Source: Bacillus sp. Y1 (lineage in GTDB: Bacteria > Bacillota > Bacilli > Bacillales > Cytobacillaceae). From it: 64,000 nucleotides of DNA. The notes under the pieces are model-generated. The model was not told the DNA's origin, made no database searches, and saw nothing but the letters and a program-made list of their open reading frames with translations. The DNA is taken from assembly GCF_003586445.1 (NCBI RefSeq), contig NZ_CP030028.1, positions 1,254,501 to 1,318,500 of the forward strand. The letters run 5' to 3'. This document shows positions 32,668 to 41,748 of the stretch, one piece after another (position 1 is the stretch's first letter; each line of letters starts with the position of its first letter). A program made the position numbers and the translations under genes.

Positions 32668-35025
32668 ATGGGGAAAACAAAACATCCAGGACCACAAAAG
32701 AAAGCCTTACTACCCGCACCGAAGTACTGGGTTAGTCCCATCCCATTTGGATTAGGAAAGATTAAACCAAAACATATCCGCGATACGATGAAGGTCGCTT
32801 ATGATAATAAAGACAATTTAGGGTATGCCACTCGAATCATTACAGAGGGCGTATGTGACGGTTGTGCGCTTGGAGTATCTGGCTTGTATGACCAAACTTT
32901 AACCGGTCCACATCTGTGTACGACCCGTTTAAATGTTTTAAGATTAAACACCATGCCAGCAATTAAACCAGAGATTCTTCATGCAGATATTGACGAACTT
33001 AAAAAATATGACAGTACGGAACTTCGGAAACTTGGTCGTATCCCATATCCAATGATTCGTCGCAAAGGTGAGCGTAAGTTTTCTCGCATTACATGGGATG
33101 ATGCGATGAATATGATTGCCGGAAAGATGAAAAAGCTAAATCCTAAGCAATATGCTTTCTACTTAACATCACGTGGAATTACCAATGAAAATTATTATGT
33201 AGCAGCTAAAGTTTCACGCTTTTTAGGAGCAAACAATATCGATAATGCATCACGAATTTGTCACTCTCCAAGTAAAACGGCATTAAAACGTTCGATTGGT
33301 GTAGGAGCATCCACTTCGAACTATTTAGATTGGATTGGTACAGATATACTTCTATTCTGGGGTAGTGTGGCATCAAATGCTTCACCGGTATCTTCTAAAT
33401 ACATGTTAGAAGCTAAGAAAAAGGGTACAAAAATTATTGTTATTAATCCATATCGTGAGCCAGCAATGGAAAATTATTGGATTCCTTCCAACCCAGAATC
33501 AGCCCTATTTGGAACCAAACTAGCAGATGATTTCTACCAAGTTAATATCGGCGGAGACATTGCATTTATGCATGGAATCATGAAGCACTGGTTTGATATG
33601 GAATCCAAGCAACATGGTTCGGCAATTAATCATCAGTTTGTACAAGAACATGTGAATGGTTACGAAGAACTTAAAGCAAAGGTACAAGAGCAAACATGGG
33701 AACATATTATAGAATCATCAGGTGTAACAAAAGAGCGTATCATCGAGCTTGCTGAAATTTTAGCAAAAGCAAAAAATGCTGTCTTTGCCTGGGCTCTTGG
33801 TTTAACGATGCATTCCTTTGCAACAGACAACATCTCCCAAGTTGCTAATCTAGCATTATTACGTGGTTTCCTAGGTCGCAAGCACTCTGGTTTAATGCCG
33901 TTTCGTGGTCACTCCTCTGTACAAGGTTCTGGGGAAATGGGAGCAGATCCCTTTGTCTTACCAGGTGGAGATTTTTACGGTGAGAATATTGAGCGTATTG
34001 AAAAGCTGTGGGGCTTTAAACTTCCGCGTTGGCAAGGGGATATTGTTGGTGTCACTCTTGAAAATATTATGCTACCAGAAGACCATGAGAGAAAGGTGAA
34101 GTTATATTATTTAAGTGGTGGTAACTTCTTAGAAACCATGCCTGATCCCATATTTGTCGAAAAAGCATTATCTCAACTAGATATTCGTGTCCACCAAGAT
34201 ATTATCCTAAACACTTCTACTCTAGTAGATGCAAAAGAAGCAGTTATCGTGCTACCGGCGAAAACCAGATATGAGCAAGAAGGTGGCGGAACGTCAACTT
34301 CCACTGAAAGAATGGTTTACTATTCTCCTGAAATCGAAGGAAATAAAAACCGAATTGAGGAAGCTCGTGAAGAATGGAAAATCTACATTGATCTAGCAAA
34401 GCGTGTAAATCCTACTATGGCACATCAGGTGGATTTTAAAGATGCACAGGCGATCCGCGACGAGATCGCATTAGCAAATCCAAATTACGACGGTATCCAG
34501 CACCTAAAGAAAAAAGGTGATGTGTTCCAATGGGGCGGTGCATGGCTATGTGAAGATGGAATCTGTCCAACTCCAGATGGGAAAGGGACATTAATTACAG
34601 TCGATATCCCAAATATGGGTAAAAAAGAAGGACAGTTTTTACTAACGACTCGCCGTGGAAAGCAATTCAATTCCATGGTGTTTAGTGAAAAAGATCCATT
34701 GAACGGGTCTGACCGTTATGATGTCTTGATTAACGCTGAAGAAGCTCGTTTGCATAGGATTGCAGATGGAGAAGGGATTGTTGTCTATAATCAGCACGGA
34801 GTGTTTCAAGGACGTGCAAAGTATGCTGATATCACAACAGGGAACCTTGGTGTTCACTTCCCTGAAGGAAACTTCTTATTACCAAAAGGAAAATATGAAA
34901 AATTTGCTGGTATTCCAGATTATAATATTGCGGTAAAAGTAGAGAAAGCAGAACGTTTTAATGCTCGTAAAGATACACAATACCTGGAGAAACCAATTCC
35001 AGATCTAGAGACGGAAGTAAGCTAA
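32668..35025 (+). CDS. FdhF/YdeP-type molybdopterin oxidoreductase
   Basis: A 785-residue bis-MGD molybdoenzyme of the FdhF/YdeP family. C-D-G-C near residues 63-66 and a further Cys in H-L-C-T-T near 90 are candidate iron-sulfur ligands. R-I-C-H-S-P-S near 196 aligns with the segment of E. coli FdhF that carries its metal-ligating selenocysteine, with Cys here instead. The C-terminal MGD-binding domain follows (residues about 650-760). It lacks the N-terminal ferredoxin domains of the larger Bacillus formate dehydrogenases. The formate substrate is inferred from family and neighbours (OFA transporter, fdhD); E. coli YdeP is linked to acid resistance instead. Confidence 0.87.
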   Translation: MGKTKHPGPQKKALLPAPKYWVSPIPFGLGKIKPKHIRDTMKVAYDNKDNLGYATRIITEGVCDGCALGVSGLYDQTLTGPHLCTTRLNVLRLNTMPAIKPEILHADIDELKKYDSTELRKLGRIPYPMIRRKGERKFSRITWDDAMNMIAGKMKKLNPKQYAFYLTSRGITNENYYVAAKVSRFLGANNIDNASRICHSPSKTALKRSIGVGASTSNYLDWIGTDILLFWGSVASNASPVSSKYMLEAKKKGTKIIVINPYREPAMENYWIPSNPESALFGTKLADDFYQVNIGGDIAFMHGIMKHWFDMESKQHGSAINHQFVQEHVNGYEELKAKVQEQTWEHIIESSGVTKERIIELAEILAKAKNAVFAWALGLTMHSFATDNISQVANLALLRGFLGRKHSGLMPFRGHSSVQGSGEMGADPFVLPGGDFYGENIERIEKLWGFKLPRWQGDIVGVTLENIMLPEDHERKVKLYYLSGGNFLETMPDPIFVEKALSQLDIRVHQDIILNTSTLVDAKEAVIVLPAKTRYEQEGGGTSTSTERMVYYSPEIEGNKNRIEEAREEWKIYIDLAKRVNPTMAHQVDFKDAQAIRDEIALANPNYDGIQHLKKKGDVFQWGGAWLCEDGICPTPDGKGTLITVDIPNMGKKEGQFLLTTRRGKQFNSMVFSEKDPLNGSDRYDVLINAEEARLHRIADGEGIVVYNQHGVFQGRAKYADITTGNLGVHFPEGNFLLPKGKYEKFAGIPDYNIAVKVEKAERFNARKDTQYLEKPIPDLETEVS

Positions 35026-35044
35026 TATTTAGGAGGGTACAGAA

Positions 35045-35845
35045 ATGGACAATGAAATAGATGAAGTGACCACCACTAGAAGCATCATGAGATTTGACGG
35101 CCAGGACTTCTATGAACAAGAGGAGACAATAGCTGTTGAATTCCCGCTAACGGTGATGTTGGATGGTCAGGAATTTGCTACCATGGTCTGTACCCCTGCT
35201 AATATGGAAGAACTCGTTATCGGTTTTTTAGCTTCAGAAGGTGTAATTCGAAGGTATGATGAGATTCAATCGTTAACAATTGACGACTCTAAAGGGTTTG
35301 CATATGTGGAGCTAGTGACTAAGAAGGAAATACAAAACCACCATCACTCCAAACGCTTTATTGGTTCATGCTGTGGGAAAGGACGACAGTTTTACTTTTA
35401 CAATGATATGAAAACGGCAAAAACAGTCATGAGTAAGACAACTATAACTGGCCAAGACTGTCAGAGGCTGATGAACCTTATGCAAGAAAGTTCATCTCAC
35501 TTTCAACAAACGGGCGGCGTGCACAATTCGGCTTTGTGTTCAAAAGAAGGGATCATAGTTTCACGGACGGATATTGGTCGCCACAATGCTTTAGACAAAA
35601 TTTTTGGATATTGCTTAATCAATCGCATTCCGTTGAAAGACAAGATTATTGTATTTAGTGGACGAATTTCTTCAGAGGTATTGTTGAAGGCTGCAAAAAT
35701 TGGAGTTGGAATTGTATTATCAAAATCAGCTCCTACAAACCTAGCACTTGATTTGGCTGAAGAACTAGGTATTACAGCTGTTGGATTCATTCGCGGTCAA
35801 GGGTTTAATGTATACACACATCAAGAACGTATTTTAGGTGGATAA
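35045..35845 (+). CDS. fdhD: Formate dehydrogenase accessory sulfurtransferase FdhD
   Basis: A 266-residue FdhD protein. FdhD passes sulfur from a cysteine desulfurase to the molybdenum cofactor of formate-dehydrogenase-type enzymes. The conserved cysteine pair is in G-S-C-C-G-K near residue 108, and the family blocks G-G-V-H-N-S-A near 157 and D-I-G-R-H-N-A-L-D near 176 are intact. It lies 19 bases after the molybdoenzyme gene with GGAGGGTA upstream, so the two form one unit. Confidence 0.95.
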   Translation: MDNEIDEVTTTRSIMRFDGQDFYEQEETIAVEFPLTVMLDGQEFATMVCTPANMEELVIGFLASEGVIRRYDEIQSLTIDDSKGFAYVELVTKKEIQNHHHSKRFIGSCCGKGRQFYFYNDMKTAKTVMSKTTITGQDCQRLMNLMQESSSHFQQTGGVHNSALCSKEGIIVSRTDIGRHNALDKIFGYCLINRIPLKDKIIVFSGRISSEVLLKAAKIGVGIVLSKSAPTNLALDLAEELGITAVGFIRGQGFNVYTHQERILGG

Positions 35846-35854
35846 GATGAGAAG

Positions 35855-35889
35855 CGCACGGTAGCCAATAGTTACCGTGCGTATTTTTG
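35855..35889 (+). terminator. Intrinsic terminator after fdhD
   Basis: CGCACGGTA (35855-35863) pairs perfectly with TACCGTGCG (35873-35881), followed by TATTTTTG. Confidence 0.85.
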
Positions 35890-35944
35890 TTTAACGTTTC
35901 ATGAATTTTGATATAAATTATCGATAATTTAATAATCGGCTTTT

Positions 35945-36568
35945 TTAATGTTGCTTATCTAAAGCCAACTTTAATCCAAATCCAATTAATACAAGACCCG
36001 TTACTTTATCCATGATCCTTTGTACTTTTGGAGACATAAGCCATTCACGTAAATAGTTAATAAAAAAGACATAAACAAAAAACCAAGTAATAGATAGCAC
36101 TGTATAAATAACACCCATCATAATAAATAGTTGTGTCGCGTCTGCTCCTGTTTTCACAAATTGGGGTAAAAATGTTAGAAAGAACATGGCAACCTTTGGA
36201 TTAAGCACATTGGAGAACAACCCTTGTTTAAAGGCTGATTTTTTCAATTCAGAATTATTCTGGTTTTCAATATGAGTAACGTATTTGTTTTTCTTAGTGA
36301 TAAAAGAGGATAATCCAAGGTATATCAAGTAGACGGCACCTGCGTATTTAACGATTTCAAAAGCAACGGCGGACTGCATTAATATAGCTGAAAGACCAAA
36401 CGCAGCTGCAAATGTATGCACCAATGAACCAGTTGTAATACCTAGAGCCATTTTATAGCCGTCAATTCTTCCATCTGAAATAGTCCTTTTTGTAATTAGT
36501 GCTGTATCAATTCCTGGACTCATCACAACGAACAATGAAAGGACTAAAAACGTATAGAAATCATTCAT
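35945..36568 (-). CDS. LysE/RhtB-family amino acid exporter
   Basis: A 207-residue membrane protein with about six hydrophobic segments. The LysE/RhtB signature S-P-G-I-D-T-A-L-I near residue 17 and L-N-P-K-V-A-M-F-F near 123 are present. These proteins export amino acids or similar small molecules; the substrate is unknown. It is divergent from an XRE-cupin regulator that probably controls it. The ATG at 36568 has AGGAGTGG upstream; a GTG at 36577 is also in frame. Confidence 0.87.
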   Translation of the reverse strand: MNDFYTFLVLSLFVVMSPGIDTALITKRTISDGRIDGYKMALGITTGSLVHTFAAAFGLSAILMQSAVAFEIVKYAGAVYLIYLGLSSFITKKNKYVTHIENQNNSELKKSAFKQGLFSNVLNPKVAMFFLTFLPQFVKTGADATQLFIMMGVIYTVLSITWFFVYVFFINYLREWLMSPKVQRIMDKVTGLVLIGFGLKLALDKQH

Positions 36569-36719
36569 TTTCACCACTCCTTACTGACTTGTAAAAGGCT
36601 ATTTGCTAAAATATAATTTAAATTATTAAATACAGTTTAACATAGATGTTATTCGTTTTTAAGTTTAATTTAATAAAGTTAAATTATTTTTAATTTTAGC
36701 CTTAAGGAGTGCCGGAAAA

Positions 36720-37265
36720 ATGGAGAATATAGATATTGGGAAAAAAGTGGAGAAATTTAGAAAGGCTAAAGGTTTAAGTAGTAGAGAATTAGCAAAAATA
36801 GCTGAAATCACTCCATCAATGTTAAGTCAAATTGAACGAGGGCTGGCAAATCCCTCAATCCAAACGCTAAAGGTTTTAGCTAAAGCCCTTGACGTTCCTA
36901 CCTTTAGTTTTTTGCTTGAAGAAACGAATACAAAAGATTTAGTTGTTAGGTCAAATAAGCGCAAGAAAATGGTAGTTGACAACTTATCGTACGAGTTATT
37001 GTCGCCTGATTTTACAGGAACAATCTCAACTGCGATTATGAATGTTCCTCCAAATACATCTTCTTCAGAGAGTCTTTTGGAACACAAAGGAGAAGAGGTT
37101 GCTTTTGTGTTAGAAGGGAAAATTAAAGTGTTTTTAAATGAGGAAGAATATATATTAGATACAGGTGATAGTGTGAAAATACCAGCACATATGAAGCATA
37201 AATGGGAAAATAATTTTTCTACAAAGGCTACGATACTATTTTCGGTCACCCCATCTGCTTTTTAA
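36720..37265 (+). CDS. XRE-family transcriptional regulator with cupin sensor domain
   Basis: A 181-residue regulator. Residues 7-61 are an XRE helix-turn-helix (L-S-S-R-E-L-A-K-I-A-E-I-T-P-S-M-L-S-Q), and residues about 105-175 are a cupin-2 barrel (E-H-K-G-E-E-V-A-F-V-L-E-G, G-D-S-V-K-I-P). This architecture usually senses a small metabolite bound in the cupin. The divergent LysE-type exporter is its most likely target. The 151-base intergenic region is very AT-rich with repeated TTTAA motifs that could be the operator. Confidence 0.87.
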   Translation: MENIDIGKKVEKFRKAKGLSSRELAKIAEITPSMLSQIERGLANPSIQTLKVLAKALDVPTFSFLLEETNTKDLVVRSNKRKKMVVDNLSYELLSPDFTGTISTAIMNVPPNTSSSESLLEHKGEEVAFVLEGKIKVFLNEEEYILDTGDSVKIPAHMKHKWENNFSTKATILFSVTPSAF

Positions 37266-37350
37266 TATCCTGTTCAACTCCCTCAGTTTGATACGATCAC
37301 CTTTTCTTATTTACTAAAGGGAGTTTAATCGAGAAATGATTTATGGAATA

Positions 37351-37380
37351 TAAAAATGCCCGACTGATTAAGAGGGGCAT
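37351..37380 (-). terminator. Intrinsic terminator of the DUF3231 gene
   Basis: On the minus strand a six-base stem (ATGCCC 37380-37375 with GGGCAT 37361-37356) is followed by TTTTTA, five bases after the stop codon. Confidence 0.6.
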
Positions 37381-37385
37381 GTGAA

Positions 37386-38384
37386 TTATATTTCTTTTGA
37401 AATTTCTTTTCTATTAGGTGCGAGTGGAGGTTGTTCTAACCATTTGTTTTTTACCATAACATCAAACCAATTCTTTGTAACCACAAGGTTTTGTAAAATA
37501 ATTGTCTCATAAGTGGTCACGAGGTCTGTTCGCATGGATGTTGCAAGACCTGCGCCATGATAAGTTTGTGCAGCTTGAAACAAAAAACCCATGTGATACA
37601 TTAATAACTTATCAGAAAATGGAGAGTCTGTTGAAATGGTTATTTCTGTTTCCAAAGATTTAGGAACTGGTAAATTGTCAGCTTGCAGTATTTTTGCAAA
37701 TGCTTTTATTTGATCATCAGCAGTCTTCTCAGATTCACTTAAAAATTGTCTAACCTCTTGCGATTGAGCCACTTGGCTGAATCCAATAGAAAGGGTTTTA
37801 GCCATAATACTTTTTTTTAGGTTTAAAGATATACTGATGATTTCAGTCGCTGCAAGAGTTCTACCCTTTCCAAAAAAACCATCTTTAAAATCTTTACTTG
37901 AAATATATTCAGGATGTTCATATGCATAAAATATTGGGTCTCTCTGAAAAAGTCCTTTTTCCAGCAATAACTCTATAGTTTGATGATACATCCTTTTCGC
38001 ATCGTTATCGCATGAGTCGTAAAAATCCCTTAAATCTTTTCTTACAGAAATGCATAATGAAGTGCTATGTCCTAATAAACCATGTAAAGTCATTATGTTT
38101 AAATAATTTAAGCAGAATGCATCTGAAAACAATCTCTCTTTTCCTGAATACAGGTCAGTCTCATTAAATCCAACCGGAACGGGAAATCCTTCATTTTCAA
38201 TAAAAGTCTTTATTTGTTCCTTTTGTTTTTCGAATGTCTGGATTGCATCTTTGAATACCGCTTTTATTTCTTCATCTTCAATAATTGAATACATATATGT
38301 AATTACTACATGTGTCGCTGTTCCGGTTACATACTCCCCCCATAATGAACCTATTTCAGAGGAAGTAAGTTTCAACTTTTCCAT
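37386..38384 (-). CDS. DUF3231-family protein
   Basis: A 332-residue helical protein built from two similar halves of about 165 residues: both contain a L-T/S-x2-E-I-x3-W or comparable helix, an F-P-V-P / L-P-V-P turn (near 68 and 232) and an L-G/F-H-S/A-type helix. This is the duplicated DUF3231 layout found in Bacillus, distantly similar to spore coat CotF-like four-helix bundles. Function is unknown. The ATG at 38384 has GGGAGGTGAAG upstream. It stands alone between its terminator and the LysR gene. Confidence 0.75.
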   Translation of the reverse strand: MEKLKLTSSEIGSLWGEYVTGTATHVVITYMYSIIEDEEIKAVFKDAIQTFEKQKEQIKTFIENEGFPVPVGFNETDLYSGKERLFSDAFCLNYLNIMTLHGLLGHSTSLCISVRKDLRDFYDSCDNDAKRMYHQTIELLLEKGLFQRDPIFYAYEHPEYISSKDFKDGFFGKGRTLAATEIISISLNLKKSIMAKTLSIGFSQVAQSQEVRQFLSESEKTADDQIKAFAKILQADNLPVPKSLETEITISTDSPFSDKLLMYHMGFLFQAAQTYHGAGLATSMRTDLVTTYETIILQNLVVTKNWFDVMVKNKWLEQPPLAPNRKEISKEI

Positions 38385-38521
38385 ATCTTCACCTCCCAAG
38401 TATTATTTCCAATTTCAATAGAAAGTATGTTTTTCTCAAGGTTTTTATTTGTTATACTATAGTTTTTCCTGTTTTAAATTACTTATATGGTAATTGATAG
38501 TAAAATATATCGTATTTTTAT

Positions 38522-39421
38522 TTAAAGATGATTTGTAAACTTCGCCTGAATTTCTTTTAAAAACATCTCAGCAGCAGCGGAAAATACCTGATGCTTTTTC
38601 CAAACGATATTTAGGCCAGATTCAAGTCTTGGTTCTAGCGGTCTAAAACAAAGGTTACTATCACTAGATGTATTTACTATTTTATCAAGGGTTATGGCAT
38701 AACCAATGCCCTCTTCAACCATAAGGGAAGCATTAAATGCAAGATTGTATGTAGACACAACGTTTAATTTTTCAAAATCTTCACCAAACCAATCCGCAAA
38801 TTCATTTTTAGAAAATGTCTGTTTAATAGCCTGTCTTGAACAAATTAGAGGAACATTTAATAAATCCGCTGCTTGAATGGTACTTTTGAAAGCAAGCGGA
38901 CTGTCTTTCCTCATAACAACGCCCCAAACATCTTTGGCAGGGATATTAATATAATTGTATTTTGATAAATCCGCTGGTTGAATTAAAATACCAAAGTCAA
39001 GCAATCCCTTGTCAAGCCGTTCAGTCACATCGTCTTCGTTTCCGCTGTAGAGGTGATACCGTATATTTGGATAACCTAATTGTAAATCTTTTACTACCCG
39101 TGCTATCTGTCTCATGGCATCTGTTTCCCCGCCACCTATATAAACATCACCACTAATTGTTTCTTCCATGGAACTAAATTCAGCCCCTAATTTATCGACC
39201 ATATCTATGATTTCTTCTGCTCTCTTTCGCAGGAGCATTCCTTCATCTGTGAGAATGATACTGTGACTACTTCGAATAAATAGTTTTTTTCCTAACTCTT
39301 GTTCAAGGTCCTTTATTTGTCTGGACAAGGTTGGCTGTGTGACGTGTAAAAAATCAGCAGCAGCCGTCATGCTTCCTTCTCTTGCCACCGTAAGGAAATA
39401 TCGCAAAACTCTTAATTCCAT
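38522..39421 (-). CDS. LysR-family transcriptional regulator
   Basis: A 299-residue LysR-type regulator: winged helix-turn-helix in residues 1-60 (A-A-D-F-L-H-V-T-Q-P-T-L-S-R-Q) and a periplasmic-binding-like effector domain from about 90 on. It is divergent from an SDR-MFS-SDR gene set, the likely target. A dyad at 39479-39497 between them is a plausible binding site. AAAGGAGG precedes the ATG. Confidence 0.9.
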   Translation of the reverse strand: MELRVLRYFLTVAREGSMTAAADFLHVTQPTLSRQIKDLEQELGKKLFIRSSHSIILTDEGMLLRKRAEEIIDMVDKLGAEFSSMEETISGDVYIGGGETDAMRQIARVVKDLQLGYPNIRYHLYSGNEDDVTERLDKGLLDFGILIQPADLSKYNYINIPAKDVWGVVMRKDSPLAFKSTIQAADLLNVPLICSRQAIKQTFSKNEFADWFGEDFEKLNVVSTYNLAFNASLMVEEGIGYAITLDKIVNTSSDSNLCFRPLEPRLESGLNIVWKKHQVFSAAAEMFLKEIQAKFTNHL

Positions 39422-39478
39422 TCTTTACTCCTCCTTTATCATGTTTTAGTATATACATTCCAGAAATGCCTATCAAGC

Positions 39479-39497
39479 ATATCACGATATATGATAT
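39479..39497. promoter_or_regulatory. Candidate LysR operator
   Basis: ATATCA (39479-39484) and TGATAT (39492-39497) form a perfect inverted repeat with a seven-base spacer in the divergent promoter region, the usual form of a LysR recognition site. Confidence 0.45.
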
Positions 39498-39609
39498 AAG
39501 TATTAGCTATGTAAAATAGAGCGCGCTAGAATAAATAACAAGGAAGTAATATGGGGGTAGGGATAACCACCGAATAAAAATCAAGTAGTGTGAAAGGGAG
39601 GAGATAAGC

Positions 39610-40455
39610 ATGACTAACTATAAAAAAGTTTGGTTTATCACAGGTGCTGGACGTGGAATGGGTGTTGATTTCGCAAAAGCAGCACTTGCAGCAGGATACC
39701 AGGTTGTCGCCACTGGTCGTAATACTGACAAGGTAGCCAAAGCCCTTGGCGATCACGAAAATCTGTTAATTGTGAAGTTGGATATTACTGACCCATTAGA
39801 TGCCGAGACTGCCGTGAAGTTAGCCGTCGACCGTTTTGGCCGTATTGATGTGTTGGTCAACAACGCAGGTAGCTTCTATGGTGGTTTCTTCGAGGAACTT
39901 ACACCACAACAGATTGAACGTCAAATCACGACCAACCTGTATGGCCCTATGAACGTCACCCGTGCCGTGTTGCCATTTATGCGTAAGGTTCGTTCTGGAC
40001 ATATTATATCAATTTCTTCTCTTGCAGGATTAGCTGGATTTGAATACAATGCTGCATACTGTGCTTCGAAGTTCGGTCTTGAAGGCTTTATGGAGTCGTT
40101 ACATCATGATGTTGCCCCTTTTGGTATTAAAACGACCATTGTAGAACCAGGTTTCTTCCGTACCAAATTTTTAGAGCTAGAATCAAAATTCCTTGCTGAG
40201 GCATCTATTGATGATTACGCCGAGCGTAATGCACAATTCTATGCTTTTTGGGAAGAAAAAAATGGAAAGCAGGAAGGCGATCCTACCAAACTTGCTAAGG
40301 CTTTGATCACCATCGTAAATCAGGAGGAACCACCGTCACGCTGGATCGCTGGTGCAGATGCCCTTGCTGGTGCCGAACAAAAAGTTGTAGAACTTCAACA
40401 ACAGATCAACGCCTATCGTGACTTATCTACCTCCCTCGCATACGAGGATGAGTAA
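39610..40455 (+). CDS. SDR-family oxidoreductase
   Basis: A 281-residue short-chain dehydrogenase. T-G-A-G-R-G-M-G near residues 12-19 binds NAD(P), N-N-A-G is near 87, the catalytic Ser is in S-I-S-S-L near 137 and Tyr/Lys in Y-C-A-S-K near 153. The length and C-terminal region suit the classical SDR group that includes retinol-dehydrogenase-like and ketoreductase enzymes. The substrate is unknown. It is the first gene of the set divergent from the LysR gene. Confidence 0.88.
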   Translation: MTNYKKVWFITGAGRGMGVDFAKAALAAGYQVVATGRNTDKVAKALGDHENLLIVKLDITDPLDAETAVKLAVDRFGRIDVLVNNAGSFYGGFFEELTPQQIERQITTNLYGPMNVTRAVLPFMRKVRSGHIISISSLAGLAGFEYNAAYCASKFGLEGFMESLHHDVAPFGIKTTIVEPGFFRTKFLELESKFLAEASIDDYAERNAQFYAFWEEKNGKQEGDPTKLAKALITIVNQEEPPSRWIAGADALAGAEQKVVELQQQINAYRDLSTSLAYEDE

Positions 40456-40486
40456 ACAGTCAGATTATTTGAGATAAAGCTAAAAA

Positions 40487-40515
40487 AAATGGCCCTCTAA
40501 GAATGGGGCTATTTA
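40487..40515 (+). terminator. Stem-loop between the SDR and MFS genes
   Basis: A nine-base stem (40488-40496 with 40506-40514, one G-U) of terminator type. The downstream T-run is weak, so readthrough to the MFS gene is possible. Confidence 0.5.
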
Positions 40516-40537
40516 TTTATAGGAAGGAGTTGTTTTT

Positions 40538-41707
40538 TTGGCTAAACAAAATAATTTGTTGATTTTCATATTAACAATAGGAGTATTTGGTATCTTAAAT
40601 ACTGAAATGGGAGTTATCGGTATACTGCCTTCCCTTGCTGAACATTTTAATGTTAGTGTATCAAAAGCTGGTTTGCTGGTGAGTCTTTTTGCCCTAGTGA
40701 TTGCAGTATCTGGTCCAACGATGCCTTTATTGTTTTCAGGTATCAATCGGAAGAAGGTTATGTTACTCGTACTTGGTGTTTTCGTTGTAGGGAACATTGT
40801 TTCTATATTTACAACTAACTTCAGCATTGCATTAATTGCTCGTGTGATACCAGCCCTTTTTCATCCCATTTATTGTTCATTGGCTTTTTCAGTGGTTGCT
40901 GCCTCAGTTAGCAAAGAAGAAGCTCCTAAAGCTGTTTCTAAAGTATTTATAGGTGTATCCGCTGGTATGGTAGTTGGCGTACCAATCGCTAGTTTTATTG
41001 CCAGTACAATTTCTTTACAAATGGCGATGGTATTCTTTGCTGTTGTAAATGCTATTGCATTCTTTGCTACCTTGCTATTTGTACCATCTATGCCTGTAAC
41101 TGAAAAACTTTCTTATGGAGCACAATTATCCGTATTAAAAAAATTCGTTACTTGGCAGTCCATTGTAGCAGTCATTTTTCTGAACACAGCCATATTCGGG
41201 GTTTATAGTTATTTGGCTGAGTATTTAAAAACTGTTACGAATATGTCTTCGAATACAATTACGATTATGTTATTTGTATTCGGTGGCGCCAATATTATTG
41301 GGAATGTTTTGGCAGGGAAGTTACTTACTAAAAATGCCTTAAGTTCTGTAGTGTTATTTCCTTTCGTATTAGGAGCAGTTTATATCTTATTATTCCTTTT
41401 TGGACATTTATCCGTACCTATGGCAATCATTACTTTATTCTGGGGAATCTTAGCAGGAGTAGGAGGAAATATCAATCAATATTGGATTATGTCTTCAGCT
41501 CCCGAAGCACCTGATTTCGCTAATGGATTATTTTTAACATCGGCTAATCTAGGAACAACAATTGGAGCAGCTATAGGTGGATTATTTATATCAGATTTGG
41601 GTACAGAATACGTTGTATTAGTGGGAATCCTATCATTGCTACTAGGTTCCATATCTATTTTTCTAAGAAATTATATGTATAGTTCTACAAAACAACTTTC
41701 CATATAA
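40538..41707 (+). CDS. MFS transporter, DHA1-type (AraJ/drug-efflux-like)
   Basis: A 389-residue membrane protein with twelve hydrophobic segments. The N-terminal G-V-F-G-I-L-N-T-E-M-G-V-I-G-I-L-P motif is typical of DHA1 efflux proteins related to AraJ and NepI. The start is a TTG at 40538, set by GGAAGGAG eight bases upstream; no ATG has comparable support. Neighbouring SDR genes suggest export or detoxification of a carbonyl compound, an inference only. Confidence 0.87.
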   Translation: MAKQNNLLIFILTIGVFGILNTEMGVIGILPSLAEHFNVSVSKAGLLVSLFALVIAVSGPTMPLLFSGINRKKVMLLVLGVFVVGNIVSIFTTNFSIALIARVIPALFHPIYCSLAFSVVAASVSKEEAPKAVSKVFIGVSAGMVVGVPIASFIASTISLQMAMVFFAVVNAIAFFATLLFVPSMPVTEKLSYGAQLSVLKKFVTWQSIVAVIFLNTAIFGVYSYLAEYLKTVTNMSSNTITIMLFVFGGANIIGNVLAGKLLTKNALSSVVLFPFVLGAVYILLFLFGHLSVPMAIITLFWGILAGVGGNINQYWIMSSAPEAPDFANGLFLTSANLGTTIGAAIGGLFISDLGTEYVVLVGILSLLLGSISIFLRNYMYSSTKQLSI

Positions 41708-41748
41708 GAATGTTAACTCAATCAAAGAACGAGAAAGGGAGGATTTAA

